From assembly GCA_002402635.1 (NCBI GenBank), contig DHGE01000020.1:1-32944 (forward strand): a DNA stretch of 32,944 nucleotides, in the 5' to 3' direction. Shown here piece after piece: positions 14,667 to 22,280 of the stretch. The position numbers were made by a program, and so were the translations under genes. Position 1 is the stretch's first letter, and each line of letters opens with the position of its first letter. The notes under the pieces were generated by a model, which worked only from the letters and a program-made list of their open reading frames with translations, was not told the origin of the DNA and did not search any database. Origin of the DNA: Deferribacterales bacterium UBA4806 (lineage in GTDB: Bacteria > Chrysiogenota > Deferribacteres > Deferribacterales > UBA228).

Positions 14667-16338
14667 TGAAGAGATAATAGTCCTGTCAGAAGACATTACA
14701 ACAAAAATAGCTGCAGGAGAGATTATTGAGAGGCCAGCTAATGTTGTTAAAGAGCTTGTAGAAAATGCTCTTGATGCAGACTCAGATGAAATAAAAATTG
14801 AAATTGTTAGAGGTGGTAAGGGGCTTATTAGAGTTTCAGATAATGGTAAAGGAATTTATCCTAATGAGTTAGAAAAAACCATATTGAGGTTTGCTACTAG
14901 TAAAATTAAAGAGTTAGAAGATTTGACAAAAGTTCAGACATATGGTTTTAGAGGAGAGGCTTTGGCTGCTATATCCTCTGTGAGTAAATTTTCAATAAAA
15001 AGTGGTAAAACAGGTTTTGATACATATGAGTTAAGTGTTAACTTTGGGAAAGTTAATTCTTGTAATATGACTTCTCCATATATTGGAACTGTAGTCAGTG
15101 TTGAAAACATTTTTATGGAAATACCTGCTAGGTACAAATTTTTAAAAAGTAATGCTTCAGAAACTAGAGAAATTACTAAGTTAATTAAAAAATTCATAAT
15201 TATAAACGATAATGTTACTTTTGCTTATTATGTTGATGGCAAGAAAATTTACCACTATATAAAAGGATATAATGCTCTAAAAAGGGCTAATGAGCTTTTG
15301 GATGAAAACAGATTAAAGCCTGTAGAGTATAGAGATAACAAATACAATATTAAAGGAATAATTAGTGATCCATTGGTTCAAAAACATAAAGCTGAGGATA
15401 TTATTATTTACGTTAATGGCAGAATTGTTAAAGATAATGTAATTTTAAAAGCTATTAAACAAGGTTACTCTTTTGTTCTTCCACATAATAAATGTCCAGT
15501 TGCAATTTTTGATATTAAAGTTTCGGGTAATGATATTGATGTGAATATTCACCCCGCTAAAAATATGATTAAATGGCTTAATCCAAATGAAATATTTCAT
15601 ATAATATATAATATAATTAAAAGTAATATATCGAAAGAAAGTTTAAGTCTGGTAGGTGAATATAGATGGGTAGAAAATGAGAATCCCATTAACAAGAAGT
15701 ATGGTTATAAAGAAATATATAATGACTTACTATTGTTTGATGAAGAAGTTCAAAATAGCACATTGGTTAAAAATAATGAATTAAAAGTTTTAGGGCAGCT
15801 ATTTAATACAGTTATAGTGGTAGAAAAAAAAGATAAAGTATATTTTATAGATCAACATATAGCCCATGAAAGAGTGCTGTTTGAAAAATTTTTACATAAT
15901 AATATATTAAATGATAACATTAGCGTAAATTTGAGTGAACCAATTTTGTACGAATTTGCTATTGATAAAATTGAATTTTTAGAAAACTCAATAGAGGATT
16001 TTTTGAGTCTTGGATTTGGATTTGAAAGATTTGGAAGGAATGCAATAAAGTTAACAAAAGTTCCTTCTTATATCATAAAAAAAGACATTGGTGACATATT
16101 TGAATCTATGGTTAATGAATTAGATGAGATTACTGACGATTCATTAAAATCTAAAATAATTGCATCTCTTAGTTGTAAAGCTGCAATTAAAGCAAATGAA
16201 AAACTTAGCTACTATGAGATGGAAACTTTAGTAAATGATCTATTTGATAGTGAGAACCCTTATACATGTCCTCATGGAAGGAAAATAATATTTGAATTGA
16301 CTATGGAAGACTTATATAGAAAATTTAATCGATTATAG
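14659..16338 (+). CDS. mutL: DNA mismatch repair protein MutL (endonuclease-type)
   Basis: 559 residues from the GTG at 14659, chosen because AGGTG (14648-14652) is 6 nt upstream and MutL homology starts right after; an upstream GTG (14650) would add only three residues. The GHKL ATPase head has ELVENALDA (about 33-41), DNGKGI (61-66), FATSKI and YGFRGEALAAISS. The C-terminal domain carries the endonuclease motif D-Q-H-I-A-H-E-(x4)-E from residue 398 (Ile replaces the usual Ala), SCKAAIKAN and the terminal CPHGR (537-541). These metal-site elements mark nicking MutLs of bacteria without MutH. It couples MutS mismatch recognition to strand excision. mutS is not in the window. It is followed by miaA after 4 nt. 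Confidence 0.96.
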   Translation: MNNEEIIVLSEDITTKIAAGEIIERPANVVKELVENALDADSDEIKIEIVRGGKGLIRVSDNGKGIYPNELEKTILRFATSKIKELEDLTKVQTYGFRGEALAAISSVSKFSIKSGKTGFDTYELSVNFGKVNSCNMTSPYIGTVVSVENIFMEIPARYKFLKSNASETREITKLIKKFIIINDNVTFAYYVDGKKIYHYIKGYNALKRANELLDENRLKPVEYRDNKYNIKGIISDPLVQKHKAEDIIIYVNGRIVKDNVILKAIKQGYSFVLPHNKCPVAIFDIKVSGNDIDVNIHPAKNMIKWLNPNEIFHIIYNIIKSNISKESLSLVGEYRWVENENPINKKYGYKEIYNDLLLFDEEVQNSTLVKNNELKVLGQLFNTVIVVEKKDKVYFIDQHIAHERVLFEKFLHNNILNDNISVNLSEPILYEFAIDKIEFLENSIEDFLSLGFGFERFGRNAIKLTKVPSYIIKKDIGDIFESMVNELDEITDDSLKSKIIASLSCKAAIKANEKLSYYEMETLVNDLFDSENPYTCPHGRKIIFELTMEDLYRKFNRL

Positions 16339-16342
16339 AATT

Positions 16343-17254
16343 ATGTTAATTCCAATAATCACTGGTCCTACTGGAGTTGGAAAAACGGCAATTTCAATTG
16401 AACTTTATAATAGCTATAATATTGAAATTATTAGTGCCGATGCTTTCCAGGTATATAGGAATATGAATATAGGAACCTCTAAGCCAGATGTACATGTGCT
16501 GAATGAAGTTCCACATCATTTAATAAGTATATTAGAACCACATGAATACTATTCAGCAGGCAAGTTTGTAGAAAATGCTGAAAAACTGATTGAAGAAATA
16601 TTAAGTAAAGGCAAGCTGCCCGTAATTGTAGGAGGAACAGCTCTGTATATAGATAGATTAGTTTGTGGTATCTTTAACGATATAACCAAAAGTGGTGATA
16701 TTAGATCAAAAATATTAAATGAGGCTTTAGAAAAAGGCTATGATTTTTTATACAACAAATTGGGTAATATTGATAGTTTATATGCTACAAAAATTAGTAG
16801 CAACGATCATGTTAGAATTGTAAGAGCATTGGAAGTCTATGAAAAATTTAAAAAACCATATTCAACAGTTATGGTTGAACATCATGTTAATCCAAAATAT
16901 AAATATAAAGTTTTTTTTCTGCAAAAAAAAAGGGAAGCTCTATACGAAATTGTTGAGAAACGTATTGATGACATGTTTAATAATGGTTGGATTGAGGAAG
17001 TAGAGCTTTTATTGAGAATGGGCTGTACAACCGATAAGCCCTCTTTTAAAGCTATAGGATATAGAGAGATAGCTGAATACATTAAAGGTAATGAGAATTT
17101 AGAAGAAACTAAAAGAAAGATAAAGAAAAAAACGCGGAATTTTGTTAAGAGGCAATTTACCTTTTTTAAAAAATTAGGGTATATTGATAAAATTGATGAT
17201 AAAAATTCAATTGATAATTTTTTTAAAACATATTATAAAGATTATAAAAAATAG
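16343..17254 (+). CDS. miaA: tRNA dimethylallyltransferase
   Basis: 303 residues, normal length. It transfers the dimethylallyl group to A37 of tRNAs reading codons starting with U. Visible: P-loop GPTGVGKT (8-15), ISADAFQVYRNMNIGTSKP (catalytic Asp in SAD), VPHHLI, VIVGGTALYIDRL, FKAIGYREI and the C-terminal RNFVKRQFTFFKK (usually T-R-x-(Y/F)-A-K-R-Q-x-T-W-F). A few motif positions depart from the commonest form (SADA for SADS, GGTA for GGTG) but none of the key residues is lost. No Shine-Dalgarno; the start lies 4 nt after mutL, so coupling is likely. The order mutL-miaA-hfq is widespread in bacteria. Confidence 0.96.
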   Translation: MLIPIITGPTGVGKTAISIELYNSYNIEIISADAFQVYRNMNIGTSKPDVHVLNEVPHHLISILEPHEYYSAGKFVENAEKLIEEILSKGKLPVIVGGTALYIDRLVCGIFNDITKSGDIRSKILNEALEKGYDFLYNKLGNIDSLYATKISSNDHVRIVRALEVYEKFKKPYSTVMVEHHVNPKYKYKVFFLQKKREALYEIVEKRIDDMFNNGWIEEVELLLRMGCTTDKPSFKAIGYREIAEYIKGNENLEETKRKIKKKTRNFVKRQFTFFKKLGYIDKIDDKNSIDNFFKTYYKDYKK

Positions 17255-17257
17255 TAG

Positions 17258-17274
17258 CCTTATTGAACATAAGG
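17258..17274 (+). other. Short hairpin between miaA and hfq
   Basis: CCTTAT (17258-17263) and ATAAGG (17269-17274) form a 6-bp stem with a TGAAC loop in the 40-bp gap. No T-run follows, so it is not a classic terminator. It may be a processing or regulatory structure in the hfq leader, or chance. Confidence 0.3.
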
Positions 17275-17294
17275 ATTATTAAAGGGGTATTAAT

Positions 17295-17519
17295 ATGAGT
17301 AAAAAGTTGAATATTCAAGATGCTTTTTTGAATTATGTGAGGAAGAATAGGATAAGTGTGAAAATCTTTTTAATTAATGGCGTTGAAATTGAAGGCTTGG
17401 TTAAGGGATTTGACAATTTTGTGGTCGTTGTTAAAGAAGTAGATCAAAAGCTTATATATAAGCATGCAATTACATATATAATTCCTTCTGAAGAATTTGA
17501 CGATGTAGTAATTGGCTAA
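17295..17519 (+). CDS. hfq: RNA-binding protein Hfq
   Basis: 74 residues, the length of the compact Hfq core with a short C-terminal tail. Hfq forms a hexameric Sm-like ring that helps small RNAs pair with mRNAs. The Sm1 motif is seen as IQDAFLNYVRKNRISVKIFLINGVEIEGLVKGFDNFVVVVK (usual Q-D-x-F-L-N, V-N-G and FD-x-F), and Sm2 as YKHAITYIIPS (the YKHA signature). The proximal-face Gln (IQD) and Sm2 His are kept. AGGGG at 17283-17287 is a good ribosome binding site. The gene is followed after 3 nt by the DUF4416 gene. Hfq makes sRNA regulation likely in this organism, but no sRNA gene can be named here. Confidence 0.96.
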   Translation: MSKKLNIQDAFLNYVRKNRISVKIFLINGVEIEGLVKGFDNFVVVVKEVDQKLIYKHAITYIIPSEEFDDVVIG

Positions 17520-17522
17520 TGA

Positions 17523-18044
17523 ATGGATTGTGGCATAAAAGTAGTAAATAAAGTTATATACTTTAATGCCATTCTTTTTGGACCAATTGATCTTGAAGAT
17601 GTTAATAAAAATCTAGAATCCTTATTTGGTCCAGAAATATATCAAACGGAAAATTTCCCTTTTACGCATACTGATTATTATAATAGTAAAATGTATCTAC
17701 CATTACATAAATATTTTGCTGCATATAACATAATTGAATCACCTGCAAACTTGGCCATTTATAAGAGAATATTAGTAGATATAGAAAAAACTTATAGTAA
17801 AGATAATAGAAGATTTGTAAATATAGACATTGGATATTTAGCTCTTGAGAAAATTGTAGTTGCTAGCACAAAAAACTTTTCCCACAGAATATATATAGGA
17901 AAGGGAGTTTATGGTGACTTGCAGTTTTTAAGGTTAAAAAATAAATATAAACCTATGGATTGGACTTTTCCTGATTATAAACAGAATTTTGTATTGCAAT
18001 TCTTTGAAAAAGTGAGAAATTTTCTAATAGAGTGTGTTAAATGA
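17523..18044 (+). CDS. DUF4416 family protein
   Basis: 173 residues, no signal peptide or membrane segment. It matches the DUF4416 pattern: FGPIDLEDVNKNLESLFG near residue 20, FPFTHTDYYNSKM with the T-x-Y-Y motif, LPLHKYFAAYN, a lysine-containing helix (AIYKRILVDIEKTY), R-x-VNIDIGYL, LEKIVVASTKNFSHRIYIGKGVYGDLQF and a final WTFPDYK. The conserved Asp, His and Arg residues suggest a pocket, but the function is unknown. It is coupled to hfq (3-nt gap) and overlaps the ftsB-like gene by 4 nt (ATGA). Confidence 0.85.
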   Translation: MDCGIKVVNKVIYFNAILFGPIDLEDVNKNLESLFGPEIYQTENFPFTHTDYYNSKMYLPLHKYFAAYNIIESPANLAIYKRILVDIEKTYSKDNRRFVNIDIGYLALEKIVVASTKNFSHRIYIGKGVYGDLQFLRLKNKYKPMDWTFPDYKQNFVLQFFEKVRNFLIECVK

Positions 18045-18361
18045 AATCCACTTTTATATACATTTTTTTGTGTATTTTAGCTATTTTATATCTAGTTTTT
18101 GGACAAAATGGTTTTCTGAAATTTTATAATCTTGTTAGCACAAGAAATAATTATATAAACAAATCGGAGGAACTAAATAAAGAGATCGAAAGGTTGCAAA
18201 ATGAAATAAAATATTTGAAAGAGGATAAAAACTATTTAGAAATGGTAATAAGGAAAGAATTAAATATGAAAAAACCAGATGAGGATTTATATATTTTAGA
18301 TGAAAATGAACAAAATATACTCAGTAACAGAGCTGACAAAGATATTAAAAAATCTAATTGA
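18041..18361 (+). CDS. FtsB/DivIC-family septum formation protein
   Basis: 106 residues. One membrane helix near the N-terminus (about 4-22), then a coiled coil (about 33-68: LNKEIERLQNEIKYLKEDKNYLE), then the family motif IRKELNMKKPDEDLYIL. This is the bitopic FtsB/DivIC layout: a divisome linker between FtsL and FtsQ with a periplasmic coil. The acidic-Asn tail is not conserved. It overlaps the DUF4416 gene by 4 nt, and its 3' end overlaps the start of xseA by about 60 nt in another frame, an unusually long overlap. Identity rests on layout plus the short motif, so FtsB and FtsL/DivIC remain alternatives. Confidence 0.83.
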   Translation: MKSTFIYIFLCILAILYLVFGQNGFLKFYNLVSTRNNYINKSEELNKEIERLQNEIKYLKEDKNYLEMVIRKELNMKKPDEDLYILDENEQNILSNRADKDIKKSN

Positions 18362-19616
18362 AACAAACTTTAATTCTCCTGTTAAAGTTACAGGAGAAAT
18401 CTCAAGCCTCTCATTTTCTCCTAATGGGCACTGTTATTTTGTTTTAAAGGATGAATATTCCCAAATAAAGATAGTCTATTTTAAAAGCTATGTATTGAAT
18501 AATGCGAATAGGTCTTCTTATTCTCCTAAAAATGGAGATCACGTGGAAATTATGGGTACTCTGACGGTATATGAAAAAGGGGGGGAATATCAATTAATAG
18601 CTAGAACAATTAATTATGATAGTGTGGGAGAATTTTATAGAAAATATGAAGAAACAAAAAAACGTTTGGAAGCTGAGGGCTTTTTTGATAAGAATTTAAA
18701 GAAACCGTTACCATTTCTTCCAAAGAGAATTGCGGTTTTAACTTCTATTTATGGGGCTGCAATTAAAGATTTTATCAATACTTCTGAGAAAAATCTTGCC
18801 AAATACACTATCGATATATGGCCTGTACAAGTTCAAGGAACAGCTGCTTTGAATGATATTATATTTGCATTAAAAGATATTAATAGATATAAAGATGAGT
18901 ACAATTATGATTTAATAGTGCTAATGAGGGGTGGTGGTTCTTTAGAAGATCTTGCGATATTTAATGAAGAGGCGATTGCAAGGGCCTTAGCTGATTGTGA
19001 AATTCCTACTGTAACGGCAATCGGACATGAACGGGACATAACAATTTGTGATCTAGTTGCAGACAGGAGCTTTTCAACGCCAACACAGGCTGCTATGATT
19101 CTTTCACAGCCATATAGTAAAATCATTGAACAAATTGTCAACAATATAAATATCATAAGGAAACATATGGAATTTATTTTGCATAGTTCTATTCAACAAC
19201 ATGATTCTTTAATGTCAAGAATTGCATTAAATTCCCCTATGAAGAGAATTGAAAATTTAAAGATAAAAATTGACTTGTGGCATAAATTAATGATTCACAG
19301 AATGGAAACACAATTTGTTAAAAATAAAATGTTAATAAACTTATGCAGTAGCTTATGTAACAATATGAAATTTAAATTTAATAGGTCAAAAGATAAATTA
19401 GATGGTTTAACTAAAAGATTAATTAACCTTGGACCAGAAAATGTTTTGAAAAGGGGTTATGCAATTGTAATGAAAAATAAAACACCTATTCTTAGCATAA
19501 ATTCTATAAATATTGAAGATGAGCTTGAAATTCGTATCTATGATGGTTATATTAATTCTTTTGTAACTGCAAAGAAAAATTTGGAGGTTAGTAATGGAAA
19601 GGATCCCAATAACTAA
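18300..19616 (+). CDS. xseA: Exodeoxyribonuclease VII large subunit
   Basis: 438 residues, full length. With XseB it degrades single-stranded DNA from both ends to oligonucleotides. The N-terminal OB-fold (about 5-105) begins with YSVTELTKILKNLIE; the catalytic domain has LPFLPKRIAVLTSIYGAAIKDF, VLMRGGGSLEDLAIFNEE and TAIGHERDITICDLVADRSFSTPTQAA, the expected active-site region; a coiled helical region and GPENVLKRGYAIV close the protein. The start is uncertain: ATG at 18300 or the in-frame ATG at 18306, both inside the ftsB-like gene and without Shine-Dalgarno. It overlaps greA by 23 nt. The small subunit xseB, often adjacent, is not found here. Confidence 0.95.
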   Translation: MKMNKIYSVTELTKILKNLIETNFNSPVKVTGEISSLSFSPNGHCYFVLKDEYSQIKIVYFKSYVLNNANRSSYSPKNGDHVEIMGTLTVYEKGGEYQLIARTINYDSVGEFYRKYEETKKRLEAEGFFDKNLKKPLPFLPKRIAVLTSIYGAAIKDFINTSEKNLAKYTIDIWPVQVQGTAALNDIIFALKDINRYKDEYNYDLIVLMRGGGSLEDLAIFNEEAIARALADCEIPTVTAIGHERDITICDLVADRSFSTPTQAAMILSQPYSKIIEQIVNNINIIRKHMEFILHSSIQQHDSLMSRIALNSPMKRIENLKIKIDLWHKLMIHRMETQFVKNKMLINLCSSLCNNMKFKFNRSKDKLDGLTKRLINLGPENVLKRGYAIVMKNKTPILSINSINIEDELEIRIYDGYINSFVTAKKNLEVSNGKDPNN

Positions 19617-20067
19617 AGAGGGCTTTGATAGGTTGCGGGATGAATTAAAAAGGTTGAAAACAGTAGAAAGAAGAGATGTTATAGAAGCAATTAAAGATGC
19701 GAGATCACATGGAGACTTAAGCGAAAATGCTGAATATGATGCAGCAAAAGAAAAGCAGGGTTTTATAGAGGCTAGGATTGCAGAACTTGAAAGCAAATTG
19801 TCAAAAATGGAGATTATTGATATATCAAGTATAAAATCAGAAAAAGTTACATTTGGTGCCAAGGTGGAGATTGAAAATTTAGATAGCGGAGATATTAAAA
19901 CATATAAAATTGTTGGACCTGATGAATCTGATATTAAAAACAATTTGATATCAGTATTATCACCTATTGCTAGAGCTTTAATTGGGAAAAAGGTCGGAGA
20001 CGACGCAGTCGTAAATACTCCTTCTGGTGAAGTAGAATATGAAATAATTAATATTTCTTATGAGTAA
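19594..20067 (+). CDS. greA: Transcription elongation factor GreA
   Basis: 157 residues, normal length. GreA enters the RNA polymerase secondary channel and triggers cleavage of backtracked transcripts. The N-terminal coiled coil (about 1-75) has IPITKEGFDRLRDELKRL and the tip signature GDLSENAEYDAAKEKQ with the acidic residues DxxE; the C-terminal FKBP-like domain has VTFGAKVEIENL, YKIVGPDESD, and SPIARALIGKKVGD plus VNTPSGEVEYEI. GGAGG (19583-19587) is 6 nt before the ATG, the strongest ribosome binding site in this stretch, so GreA may be made at higher level than its neighbours. It overlaps pgsA by 8 nt (ATGAGTAA). Confidence 0.97.
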   Translation: MERIPITKEGFDRLRDELKRLKTVERRDVIEAIKDARSHGDLSENAEYDAAKEKQGFIEARIAELESKLSKMEIIDISSIKSEKVTFGAKVEIENLDSGDIKTYKIVGPDESDIKNNLISVLSPIARALIGKKVGDDAVVNTPSGEVEYEIINISYE

Positions 20068-20605
20068 AGAATTTTTAAATATACCAAATGGGATTACTCT
20101 GATTAGATTAGTTTTAATACCATTTATTATTTATTTTATGTATTTTAATACGTCATTTCATAATTTTGTTTCAACCATAATTTTTATTATAGCTTGTATG
20201 AGTGATTATTTTGATGGATTAGTTGCAAGGCTAAATAAAGTTGTAACAGATTTTGGTAAAATATTTGATCAAATAGTTGATAAAATATTAGTTGCTTCTG
20301 TGCTTATCATATTAGTTGAGATTGGTAGAGTCCAAGGATGGATAGTTGTAATTTTATTAGCAAGAGAGTTTGCAATAAGTGGCATGAGAAATTATTTATC
20401 ATATAAAGGGATTATTGTGCCAGCATTTGTGTCAGGAAAAATTAAAACTACGTCACAAATGGCGGCAATTATGTGTTTATTGCTCTATGATAAATATTTC
20501 GGTGTAAATTTCTATTTAGTTGGTACAATACTTATATATATAGCATTATTTTTTTCTATTTTTTCATTTTTTGAATATTATTGTAGACTTTTTAAAATTA
20601 AATGA
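20060..20605 (+). CDS. pgsA: CDP-diacylglycerol-glycerol-3-phosphate 3-phosphatidyltransferase
   Basis: 181 residues, about the usual length. It makes phosphatidylglycerol phosphate from CDP-diacylglycerol at the inner membrane. The CDP-alcohol phosphotransferase signature D-G-x2-A-R-x8-G-x3-D-x3-D is complete in DYFDGLVARLNKVVTDFGKI followed by FDQIVDK. N-terminal IPNGITLIRLVLIPF is typical for PgsA. About five hydrophobic segments. It overlaps greA by 8 nt and the DUF362 gene by 4 nt (ATGA). plsY lies two genes downstream, giving a small phospholipid cluster. Other CDP-alcohol transferases (phosphatidylserine synthase) are less likely given the N-terminus. Confidence 0.93.
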   Translation: MSKEFLNIPNGITLIRLVLIPFIIYFMYFNTSFHNFVSTIIFIIACMSDYFDGLVARLNKVVTDFGKIFDQIVDKILVASVLIILVEIGRVQGWIVVILLAREFAISGMRNYLSYKGIIVPAFVSGKIKTTSQMAAIMCLLLYDKYFGVNFYLVGTILIYIALFFSIFSFFEYYCRLFKIK

Positions 20606-21687
20606 AACATGTAAAATTGTTTGAATTCAATAGCTATAACGATTCAGCAATTAATAATGTGATTGTTCCTTTTCTGAAAGCAAACATAAGGGATGGTAAA
20701 AAAAAAGTATTATTAAAACCTAATATATTATTGGCAGCAGCACCTGATAGAGCAGTAACTACTCATCCAATGTTTCTTGAAAAAATTATTCATAGTTTAA
20801 AGAAGAGTGGAATAGACGATTTATTTCTTGCTGATAGTCCAGGAGCTCACTATGTTGAATATGAAAGAGTTCTAAGAATAACAGGAATCGCTGAAATTTG
20901 TATTAAAAATAATGTTAATATATTGAAGGTAGAGAAATATAAACCTAAAATATTTGGTGATATGTATATTTCTTCTATTATTGATGATATGGATACATTA
21001 ATAAATATTCCAAAGCTAAAAACTCACTCACTAATGGGTTTAACATTAGGAGTAAAAAATTTATTTGGATTAGTACCTGGAACACACAAAGTGCAAATGC
21101 ATAAAAATTACCCAAACAATAATAAACTGGCATTAAAACTTTATGATTTTAGTAAGTCTATAGAACATAAAACAATAAATATACTTGATGGAATTATTGG
21201 TATGGATGGAGAGGGGCCATCGCGTGGAAGGCCAATTAACACATCTTTAATTGCATTATCTGATAATGCAACGGCAATGGATATAGCTGTCACAAAGATG
21301 CTTAACCTTCCAGTGACTTTTTGCAAGACTAATAGTGCAGCTATGGATTCAGGTTTTGATGAAGATAATATAAGAGTTGAGATGAATAATTTTACCTTTA
21401 AAAGAAAAATAAAAAAACCGCTAAGTTATGGCGTAAATTTACTCCCATCATTTATAAGGCAAACATTTGCTAATATGATTTATATTAAGCCAGAAATAGA
21501 TCAACAAAAATGCACACAATGTAAACATTGTTATAGGATATGCCCAGCAAAAGCAATAAGCAATAACAATAATATATTGAAAATTGATAAAAATATATGT
21601 TTTGAATGTTTTTGTTGCTATGAAATTTGTGAATATAGTGCTATAAAATTGAATAGATCTCTAATACATAGAGTTTTTGTAAAATGA
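20602..21687 (+). CDS. DUF362 domain protein with C-terminal 2x[4Fe-4S] ferredoxin
   Basis: 361 residues. The N-terminal ~290 residues are a DUF362 domain with KVLLKPNILLAAAPDRAVTTHP, LADSPGAHY, LINIPKLKTHSLMGLTLGVKNLFGLVPG and ILDGIIGMDGEGPSRG. The C-terminus has two Cys-x2-Cys-x2-Cys-x3-Cys clusters (304/307/310/314 and 333/336/339/343) for two [4Fe-4S] centres. No signal peptide, so probably cytoplasmic. DUF362-ferredoxin proteins are frequent in anaerobes but their reaction is not known. It is wedged between pgsA and plsY with 4-nt overlaps at both ends, so its expression is tied to phospholipid synthesis; whether its function is linked is open. Confidence 0.9.
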   Translation: MKHVKLFEFNSYNDSAINNVIVPFLKANIRDGKKKVLLKPNILLAAAPDRAVTTHPMFLEKIIHSLKKSGIDDLFLADSPGAHYVEYERVLRITGIAEICIKNNVNILKVEKYKPKIFGDMYISSIIDDMDTLINIPKLKTHSLMGLTLGVKNLFGLVPGTHKVQMHKNYPNNNKLALKLYDFSKSIEHKTINILDGIIGMDGEGPSRGRPINTSLIALSDNATAMDIAVTKMLNLPVTFCKTNSAAMDSGFDEDNIRVEMNNFTFKRKIKKPLSYGVNLLPSFIRQTFANMIYIKPEIDQQKCTQCKHCYRICPAKAISNNNNILKIDKNICFECFCCYEICEYSAIKLNRSLIHRVFVK

Positions 21688-22280
21688 CAATATTTTTAGT
21701 TTTATTATGTTACATTGTGGGCTCTATCCCTTTTGGGTACATTACAGTAAAACTTTTTGCACATATTGATATACGAACTGTTGGCTCTGGGAATATTGGA
21801 GCAACGAATGCAGGCAGAGTTTTAGGTAAGTGGGGATTTCTAGTAGTTTTTGTTCTTGATTTTTTGAAAGGATACGTTCCTATAAAAATTATACACATAT
21901 ATTATGGAGAAAGTTATCTGCTTCTATTAGTAGCATTTTCCATTATTTTGGGACATATGTTTACCATATTTTTGAAATTCAAAGGTGGGAAAGGTGTTGC
22001 AACTGGATTGGGCATATTTGCTGCTCTTGATCCTTTTGCTACTTTAATAGGAGTTATAGTTTTTGGTTTTGTTGTAATACTCTCAAAAATGGTATCGCTC
22101 TCATCAATTATCGCTTCAGCTGGTATTGCTGTTTATTTGTGGATTTTTAGCAGTTGGATTCCATTAAATCTAACAGTTACGATTATTGTATTATTAATAA
22201 TTTACAGGCATAAAGACAATATTATTAGAATATGTCATGGAACAGAAAATAAAGTTGGAGTTAGAATTGATAGATCCTGA
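21684..22280 (+). CDS. plsY: Acyl-phosphate:glycerol-3-phosphate acyltransferase
   Basis: 198 residues, normal length, with about five membrane helices. It transfers the acyl group of acyl-phosphate to glycerol-3-phosphate, the first step of phospholipid assembly. Motifs: GSIPFGYI, the GSGNIGATNAGR loop, the LKFKGGKGVATGLG loop and the terminal YRHKDNIIRICHGTENKVG, all diagnostic of PlsY. It overlaps the DUF362 gene by 4 nt, and its 3' end overlaps ribD by 14 nt or 44 nt, depending on the ribD start. plsX, which makes the acyl-phosphate, is not in the window. Confidence 0.95.
   Translation: MTIFLVLLCYIVGSIPFGYITVKLFAHIDIRTVGSGNIGATNAGRVLGKWGFLVVFVLDFLKGYVPIKIIHIYYGESYLLLLVAFSIILGHMFTIFLKFKGGKGVATGLGIFAALDPFATLIGVIVFGFVVILSKMVSLSSIIASAGIAVYLWIFSSWIPLNLTVTIIVLLIIYRHKDNIIRICHGTENKVGVRIDRS

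Noticed and set aside
19419..19943. 174-codon minus-strand frame across the xseA/greA junction
   Set aside because: Antisense to two well-supported genes; Ser/Leu/Ile-rich composition typical of a shadow frame.
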